A DNA stretch of 64,000 bases, taken from NCBI GenBank assembly GCA_016218825.1, contig JACRCV010000064.1, positions 62,001-126,000 on the forward strand, in the 5' to 3' direction. The stretch's first letter is position 1, and the number at the start of each line of letters is the position of its first letter. Origin of the DNA: Deltaproteobacteria bacterium. Lineage in GTDB: Bacteria; Myxococcota; XYA12-FULL-58-9. Shown here one piece after another: positions 59,468 through 64,000 of this stretch. The notes under the pieces were generated by a model. The model saw only the letters and a list, made by a program, of their open reading frames with translations. It searched no databases and had not been told where the DNA came from. The position numbers were made by a program, and so were the translations under genes.

Positions 59468-61393
59468 TCAGGCATCGGAGAGGAGCAGGTCCAGCTCCTT
59501 GTGCTCGCCGGTCACCGGGTGAACGGCGGTCACTCTCAGGATGCCGTCGCTGGTGATCTGGATCTTCACCCTGGCCCTGGCCGTGATCGCCGCGCTCGAG
59601 GCGATCGGCGGGAACGTGATCGCGCCTAGGAAGGTGTTGTCCGCCGCGAGCGCGTTCTCACCGCGGAACAAGAGGACGCGGATCTCGGCCCGCCCCGGCT
59701 CCGCCGCCACCTCGATCTCTCGCGCCACCGGCAGCCGCACCCCCCGGTGCCAGAGCAAGAGCGTCGTGCCGTCGCTCTGCCCCAGGCGAACGCTCGCCGG
59801 GAGGATGTCGGCGAGGTGCACCGCGAGCTCGGAGTGCAACGCCTCGGCGATCAGCGCCGCCCCGAGCGCCACCGCCTCGGTCGGGTGCACCGCGGCCGAC
59901 GGCCGGCGATTGAAGCGCTCCACGAGCCGGGCGCGCACCATCGGCGTCCGCGACTGGCCGCCGACCAGGAGGACGTCGTCCAGATCGGCGCTCTTGATCT
60001 TCGCCTGGTCGAGCACCGCCTGGACAATCGTCAGGGTGCGGTCCACCAGATCCTGGGTCAAACGCTCGAAGAGCGCGCGCTCCAGCGGCATCCGCAGGTG
60101 CACCGGCCCGTCCGCGGTCTGGGCGATGTACGGCAGGTCGAGATCGACGCGCATCGCCTCCGACAGCTGCCTCTTCGCGAGCTCGACCGCGAAGCGCAAG
60201 CGCTGCACCGCGACCGCGTCCTCTCTCAAGGACACCCGCCGGGTGCGCTCGAAGGTCGACAGCACGTACTCGGTCAGGCGATCGTCGAAGTCGGCGCCGC
60301 CGAGGAAGGGGTCGCCGTCGGTCGCCAGCACCTCGAACGAGTCGTTCTCGATCCGCAGCACCGTGGCGTCGAAGGTGCCGCCGCCCAGGTCGTAGACCAG
60401 GATGGTCTTCTGCATCCGCCGCCCGAAGCCGTAAGCGACCGCGGCCGCGGTGGGCTCGTTGAGGATGCGTTCGACGTTCAGGCCGGCGAGGCGCCCGGCC
60501 TCGCGCACCGCCATCCGTTGGGTCTCGCCGAAGTAGGCCGGCACCGTGACCACCGCCCGGCCGACGCTCCGCCCGAGGGCGTGCTCGGCCATGTCACGCA
60601 TCTTGCGGAGAATGTGGCCGGCGACCTCTTCGAGGCCGATGGTCTTGGCGCCGACCTTGGCCGCGGTGCGGCCGCCGCGCCCGGCGACCAGCTCGTAGTT
60701 GAAGAAGTGGCCGTAGGTCTGGACCTCGCGGGAGATGAACGGCCGTCCCAGGAAGCGCTTCGAGCCGTAGATCGCCGAGGTCGGATCGAGGATCATGCGC
60801 TCCAACGCCTTGTGGCCGACGAAGACGTTGCCGTCGCTAGCGACGAACACCACCGACGGGATGGTGTCGTAGCCCTGCGGGCTCAAGATCACGCGCGGCG
60901 TGCCCTTGTTGACGATCGCGACGCAGCTGTTGACGGTGCCGAGGTCGATGCCGATCACCGGCCCGGACGGCGCGAGCAGCGGCGCCGGCAGCGGCTGCAA
61001 CGAGAACTGGCGCGGCTGCTCGACCGCGGCACCATCGCCGGGGGCGCTCGGTCGGGCCCGCTCGCTGTTCAGTTGTTGGCCGATCTCGGCCGCGACCGCG
61101 TCGAGCTCGACGAAGCGCAGACCCATGCCGGCGGTCTTGTCCCCTTTGACCACGCCCGGCCGGGAGTGCACCACCCGCGCCGCGACCCGCGACAACGGCT
61201 TGCCGTCCGGCAGCACGAACTCGATGAGGATCAGGCTGCCGACCGCGGGCGGATTGTCATCCTGAACGAAGAGGCCGCCCTCGCTGAGGTTGGTGGCGAA
61301 GCGCTCCGAGATCGTCTGCCGGTCGGCGACCACGAAGCGAACCCGTGAGTTGAATTGCTGCCGCTGCGGGCGAGGCGTCTTCGGGTCGTCCAT
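59468..61393 (-). CDS. PilZ-Hsp70 (DnaK-like) fusion protein
   Basis: The 641-residue protein has an N-terminal PilZ domain (about 8-110: NSRVRFVVADRQTISERFAT, NLSEGGLFVQDDNPPAVGSL, GMGLRFVELD) of the Myxococcus type and a DnaK-like domain (about 145-640). The PilZ has the N-x-S-x-x-G motif but no proper RxxxR. The Hsp70 part has the phosphate loop VIGIDLGTVNSCVAIV, AVVTVPAYFGETQRMAVREA, LNEPTAAAVAYGFG, VYDLGGGTFDATVL and VLLVGGQSRTPMVR, so ATP binding looks intact; the substrate domain is short and lacks the C-terminal lid of DnaK. I chose ATG 61393 because a promoter sits just upstream. It may be a chaperone switched by cyclic-di-GMP or by a PilZ partner. Confidence 0.9.
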   Translation of the reverse strand: MDDPKTPRPQRQQFNSRVRFVVADRQTISERFATNLSEGGLFVQDDNPPAVGSLILIEFVLPDGKPLSRVAARVVHSRPGVVKGDKTAGMGLRFVELDAVAAEIGQQLNSERARPSAPGDGAAVEQPRQFSLQPLPAPLLAPSGPVIGIDLGTVNSCVAIVNKGTPRVILSPQGYDTIPSVVFVASDGNVFVGHKALERMILDPTSAIYGSKRFLGRPFISREVQTYGHFFNYELVAGRGGRTAAKVGAKTIGLEEVAGHILRKMRDMAEHALGRSVGRAVVTVPAYFGETQRMAVREAGRLAGLNVERILNEPTAAAVAYGFGRRMQKTILVYDLGGGTFDATVLRIENDSFEVLATDGDPFLGGADFDDRLTEYVLSTFERTRRVSLREDAVAVQRLRFAVELAKRQLSEAMRVDLDLPYIAQTADGPVHLRMPLERALFERLTQDLVDRTLTIVQAVLDQAKIKSADLDDVLLVGGQSRTPMVRARLVERFNRRPSAAVHPTEAVALGAALIAEALHSELAVHLADILPASVRLGQSDGTTLLLWHRGVRLPVAREIEVAAEPGRAEIRVLLFRGENALAADNTFLGAITFPPIASSAAITARARVKIQITSDGILRVTAVHPVTGEHKELDLLLSDA

Positions 61394-61434
61394 GGCCAAC
61401 ACCAGCGGGGCCTCCCCCCCCGATTGTTCCCACC

Positions 61435-61463
61435 ATAACACAGGAATGCGGCGCGGGGGTCTA
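61435..61463 (-). promoter_or_regulatory. Candidate sigma-70 promoter for the PilZ-Hsp70 operon
   Basis: On the minus strand, -35 TAGACC (61463-61458) and -10 TGTTAT (61440-61435) each match four of six consensus bases and are 17 bases apart. Transcription would begin near 61428, giving a leader of about 35 bases before ATG 61393. No heat-shock-type promoter or CIRCE repeat was seen. Confidence 0.4.
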
Positions 61464-61545
61464 GTTCTCGCCGGCCCTTGACCCACAGCGCCAGGTCCGA
61501 TGGTATAGCCGTCGAGAAAGGTGGCGCGTCATCGTCCCTGTTGCC

Positions 61546-62154
61546 GTGGCGCTGAACATCGCGGTCGGCGCGAGCATCGCGCTCGCGGCCCGGTTGTCAT
61601 TGCGCGACCAGCCGCTGTGGCGGGCGTCGGCGTTGTGGGCTCTCGTCATCGTCGAGGGGCTGGTGATGCTGCCGACCGCGGTCTATCTGCTGTGGCGCTT
61701 CCCGGCCTGGTCGTTGATGTACGTGCTCGAGCCCGGCGCCGCCGGGCTGCCGACCACGCTGTGGGCGGCGATGGTGCCGTTCGCCGCGTTCGCCGCGTTC
61801 CTGGGCGTGCGCCGCTTGCTCCTCACCGCGCGCCTGATCGCCGGGGCGGCGGTGGGCGTCGTCGGGCTGGTGCTCGTCGGCCTCGTGGTCTACCACGGCC
61901 GCGCGCAGCTGCTGGTGGTGGGCACGACCGAGGCGTTTCGCACCGACCCGGCGCAGATGCGCTCGATCTTCGACACCCCGCTCTTGTATCTGCTGCCGCC
62001 GATGGCGGTCGCGGGGCTGCTCGCCTGGGGGATGACGCTGTGGCGCCTGGTGTTGCTCGGCTTCACGCGCCGCGCCGCGACCATCGAGGTGTCGCCGTCC
62101 CAGATCCAGCCGCTCACCGGCAAGGGCGCCGGCACCCGCCGCAAGAGTAATTGA
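61546..62154 (+). CDS. Small four-helix membrane protein, function unknown
   Basis: The 202-residue protein has about five hydrophobic segments: residues 1-18, 30-50 (SALWALVIVEGLVMLPTAVY), about 75-92 (LWAAMVPFAAFAAFLGV), about 98-120 (LIAGAAVGVVGLVLVGLVVY) and about 145-172 (YLLPPMAVAGLLAWGMTLWR). The tail is basic (GKGAGTRRKSN). No family is recognised. GTG 61546 is the first start after an in-frame TAG at 61462. A weak promoter, TTGACC at 61478 and TATAGC at 61504, has a 20-base spacer. The gene is divergent from the PilZ-Hsp70 gene. Confidence 0.65.
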   Translation: MALNIAVGASIALAARLSLRDQPLWRASALWALVIVEGLVMLPTAVYLLWRFPAWSLMYVLEPGAAGLPTTLWAAMVPFAAFAAFLGVRRLLLTARLIAGAAVGVVGLVLVGLVVYHGRAQLLVVGTTEAFRTDPAQMRSIFDTPLLYLLPPMAVAGLLAWGMTLWRLVLLGFTRRAATIEVSPSQIQPLTGKGAGTRRKSN

Positions 62155-62173
62155 GCAACAACCAGGCAGAGAG

Positions 62174-62202
62174 TTGACCCTGCCAACCTCCTTTGTTACT
62201 GA
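62174..62202 (+). promoter_or_regulatory. Candidate promoter for the DUF4398/OmpA gene pair
   Basis: In a less GC-rich 139-base gap, -35 TTGACC (62174-62179, five of six) is followed after 17 bases by TACTGA (62197-62202) with a TG at the extended -10 position (62194-62195). Transcription would start near 62209, leaving a leader of about 85 bases that contains a perfect 12-base palindrome CTGCCGCGGCAG (62248-62259). Confidence 0.4.
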
Positions 62203-62293
62203 TTTCAAAGCGATCCGCGAAGAGATCGAGGCTCGCCGGTCGCTCAGCTGCCGCGGCAGATGATTGACGGGTGGGACTCGCGAGGAGCGGTGG

Positions 62294-62659
62294 ATGAAGT
62301 TCCTGGGTCAGCTCGCAGTGGTGGCAGCGCTCGCCGGTGCCGCCGCCTGTAGCCCGATCGTCGGCGGCGTCGGCATCGTCAACGCCAACATCGCCTTGTC
62401 CGCGGCCGAGACCGCCGGGGCCAAGAGGAGCGCGGTCTACGAATACACCGCGGCGCGCGAGTACCTGCAGAAGGCGCGCGAGGAGTACGCCTACTCCGAC
62501 TTCTGGGCGTCACGCATCTACGCCGAGAAGGCCGAGAGCTACGCGGTCGCGGCCCGCAAGAAGGCGGAGGCGGTGTCGAGCACCGACCAACCCGTGATCC
62601 TCCCCGAGTCCTCCCCGCCGGCGGTGAACGCGCCCCCGGTCATCGTGCCGACCCCGTAG
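62294..62659 (+). CDS. DUF4398-type lipoprotein
   Basis: The 121-residue protein starts at ATG 62294 behind GAGGAG. The signal LGQLAVVAALAGAAAC gives a lipidated Cys19. The mature part is a helical hairpin of the DUF4398 kind: IALSAAETAGAKRSAVYEYT, AAREYLQKAREEYAYSDFWA, SRIYAEKAESYAVAARKKAE, ending in a Pro-rich tail. Such lipoproteins sit in the outer membrane near OmpA-like proteins. It precedes the OmpA/TSP3 gene by 15 bases, so they form an operon and probably a complex. Confidence 0.85.
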   Translation: MKFLGQLAVVAALAGAAACSPIVGGVGIVNANIALSAAETAGAKRSAVYEYTAAREYLQKAREEYAYSDFWASRIYAEKAESYAVAARKKAEAVSSTDQPVILPESSPPAVNAPPVIVPTP

Positions 62660-62674
62660 CGCCAGGAGCCGTCG

Positions 62675-64000
62675 ATGATTCTGCACACTTGTGTGAGATG
62701 GGGGACGGCGGCGCTGCTCGTGGCTGCCACCTGCGGCTGTGTCACCGGCGCCAAGCTGCGCGAGGACGCGAGCCTGATCCAGAAGAAGATCGCCAACGCC
62801 CGGGAGCGCGGCGCCTACCGCTGCGCGCCCAAGGAGCTCGCCAAGGCCGAGGCCAACCTCGAGTTCCTCGACTACGAGCTCGAGCAGGGCGACTTCGTGC
62901 GCGCCGGCCGCCACCACCGCGCGGCGCTGGAGAACATCGACCGCGCCCTGACGGTCACCGACCCGAACGAGTGCGCCGAGAAGCGCGTCCTCATCAGCGA
63001 CCAGAAGCCGCTGATCATCACCAAGACCGACCGCGACGGCGACGGCATCATGGACGACGTCGACAAGTGCCCCGACGAGCCCGAGGACATCGACGGCTTC
63101 CAGGATGAGGACGGCTGTCCCGATCCCGACAACGACGGCGACGGCGTGCTCGACAAGGACGACAAGTGCCCGAACGAGCCCGGGCCGGCGACCAACCAGG
63201 GTTGCCCGGTCACCGATCGCGACGGCGACGGCATCGCCGACGACGTCGACAAGTGCCCCGACATCCCCGAGGACATCAACGGCTTCGAGGACGAGGACGG
63301 CTGTCCCGAGGGTGGCCCGAACCGCGACCGCGACGGCGACGGCATCATGGACGACGTCGACAAGTGCCCCGACGTGCCCGAGGACAAGGACAGCTTCCAA
63401 GACGAGGACGGCTGCCCGGATCCCGACAACGACCAGGACGGCGTCCTCGACGTGGTCGACGCCTGCCCGCTGGATCCCGGCCCGGCCGCCAACAACGGCT
63501 GCCCGGCGCGCGATCGCGACGGCGACGGCATCAACGACGACGTCGATCAGTGCCCCGACATCCCCGGGCCGGCGCCCTCCGGCTGTCCGAAGAAGGTGTT
63601 GGTGGTCAAGACCGCCGACAAGATCGAGATCAAGCAGCAGATCAACTTCGCCACCAACAAGGCGAAGATCGTCGGCCAGCTGTCGTTCGACATCCTCGAT
63701 CAGGTGGCGGCGGTGATGAAGTCCAACCCGGCGATCAAGATCGTGATCGAGGGCCACACCGACAGCGTCGGCGACGCCGCCCACAACCTGAAGCTCTCCG
63801 ACGGCCGCGCCAACGCGGTGCGCACCGAGCTGATCGAGCGCGGCGTCGACTCGGGTCGCCTCGAGGCCATCGGCTACGGCGAGTCGAAGCCGATCGCGTC
63901 CAACCGCACCGCGAAGGGTCGCGCCGCCAACCGCCGCTCCGAGTTCAAGATCGTCTCGGGCGGCGACGCGCCGCCGCCCGAGGCGCCGCCGGCGCCGACG
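62675..64000 (+). CDS. OmpA-family lipoprotein with DUF4398-like helix and TSP3 repeats (3' end outside window)
   Basis: The frame starts at ATG 62675 (AGGAG upstream) and is still open at 64000, giving at least 442 residues. The signal WGTAALLVAATCGC carries two candidate lipid Cys (20 and 22). A helical DUF4398-like segment (about 28-98: CAPKELAKAEANLEFLDYEL) precedes five or more thrombospondin-type-3 calcium repeats (about 112-300: DRDGDGIMDDVDKCPD, with EDEDGCP and DNDGDGVLD). The C-terminal OmpA domain (about 315-425: INFATNKAKI, IVIEGHTDSVGD, LSDGRANAVRTELIERGV, RAANRRSEFKIV) binds peptidoglycan. The end is Pro-rich. It should tie the outer membrane to the wall; the calcium repeats form a rigid stalk. 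Confidence 0.92.
   Translation, partial: MILHTCVRWGTAALLVAATCGCVTGAKLREDASLIQKKIANARERGAYRCAPKELAKAEANLEFLDYELEQGDFVRAGRHHRAALENIDRALTVTDPNECAEKRVLISDQKPLIITKTDRDGDGIMDDVDKCPDEPEDIDGFQDEDGCPDPDNDGDGVLDKDDKCPNEPGPATNQGCPVTDRDGDGIADDVDKCPDIPEDINGFEDEDGCPEGGPNRDRDGDGIMDDVDKCPDVPEDKDSFQDEDGCPDPDNDQDGVLDVVDACPLDPGPAANNGCPARDRDGDGINDDVDQCPDIPGPAPSGCPKKVLVVKTADKIEIKQQINFATNKAKIVGQLSFDILDQVAAVMKSNPAIKIVIEGHTDSVGDAAHNLKLSDGRANAVRTELIERGVDSGRLEAIGYGESKPIASNRTAKGRAANRRSEFKIVSGGDAPPPEAPPAPT

Noticed and set aside
62248-62259. Perfect palindrome CTGCCGCGGCAG before the DUF4398 gene as an operator
   Set aside because: It is short and fully GC-type; kept only as a remark in the promoter entry because no second copy or partner was seen.

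Overview
Organism. The window is GC-rich, almost gap-free bacterial DNA with codons heavily biased to G/C at the third position. The gene content points to the Myxococcota (former Deltaproteobacteria): several FHA proteins, MJ0042 zinc-ribbon proteins, two proteins with the AgmX/PglI C-terminal domain, a PilZ-Hsp70 fusion, lipoproteins with thrombospondin-type-3 calcium repeats, and a type II secretion (T2SS) operon that includes gspN. No species can be named from sequence reading alone. I saw no rRNA, tRNA, CRISPR array, insertion sequence or prophage. No stretch longer than about 230 bases lacks a gene.

Layout. 1-2.4 kb: the tail of a receiver protein, small orphan genes, a large inverted repeat, and a decayed Phd/VapC-type toxin-antitoxin pair. 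2.6-7.2 kb: acyltransferase, glycerol kinase, divergent hybrid histidine kinase. 7.2-13.6 kb (minus strand): long coiled-coil protein, LolA/B-like periplasmic protein, TPR lipoprotein, zinc-ribbon/TPR protein. 13.7-18.1 kb (minus): tlyA, xseB, xseA, and a double-FHA/TPR membrane protein. 18.2-19.8 kb (plus): a UDP-sugar pyrophosphorylase-family enzyme and a small exported protein. 19.8-35.6 kb (minus): an FHA-containing sigma-54 activator gene, then the T2SS operon, transcribed gspC, a small HR-domain gene, then gspD to gspN, with start/stop overlaps at most junctions. 35.9-41 kb: receiver-PilZ protein, an FHA/AgmX-PglI envelope protein, DUF1841 protein, ExbB/ExbD motor pair. 41-47.6 kb: lipoproteins (propeller-like, VWA/TSP3, small), a PEGA protein and an unusual membrane-anchored GspE-type ATPase. 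47.7-51.7 kb (plus): purine nucleoside phosphorylase, cytidine deaminase, amidohydrolase, OPA-type MFS transporter. 51.7-61.4 kb (minus): PilZ-Hsp70, nadC, exported protein, MshEN-receiver-TPR, zinc-ribbon/GYF/AgmX-type protein, MshEN-GAF-like-HEAT. 61.5-64 kb (plus): small membrane protein, DUF4398 lipoprotein, and an OmpA/TSP3 lipoprotein running off the end.

How the genes fit together. The main theme is the cell envelope: a full T2SS core (no prepilin peptidase is seen), an ExbB/ExbD proton-channel motor near TonB-like AgmX/PglI proteins, and many surface lipoproteins. A second theme is signalling through FHA (phospho-threonine) domains and possible cyclic-di-GMP domains (PilZ twice; MshEN in gspE and in two proteins without an ATPase). 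The best candidates for something undescribed are the membrane-anchored GspE/PEGA pair, the ATPase-free MshEN proteins next to an AgmX-type protein, the PilZ-Hsp70 fusion and the extra HR-domain gene inside the T2SS operon. Functions of these are inferred from domain content only.
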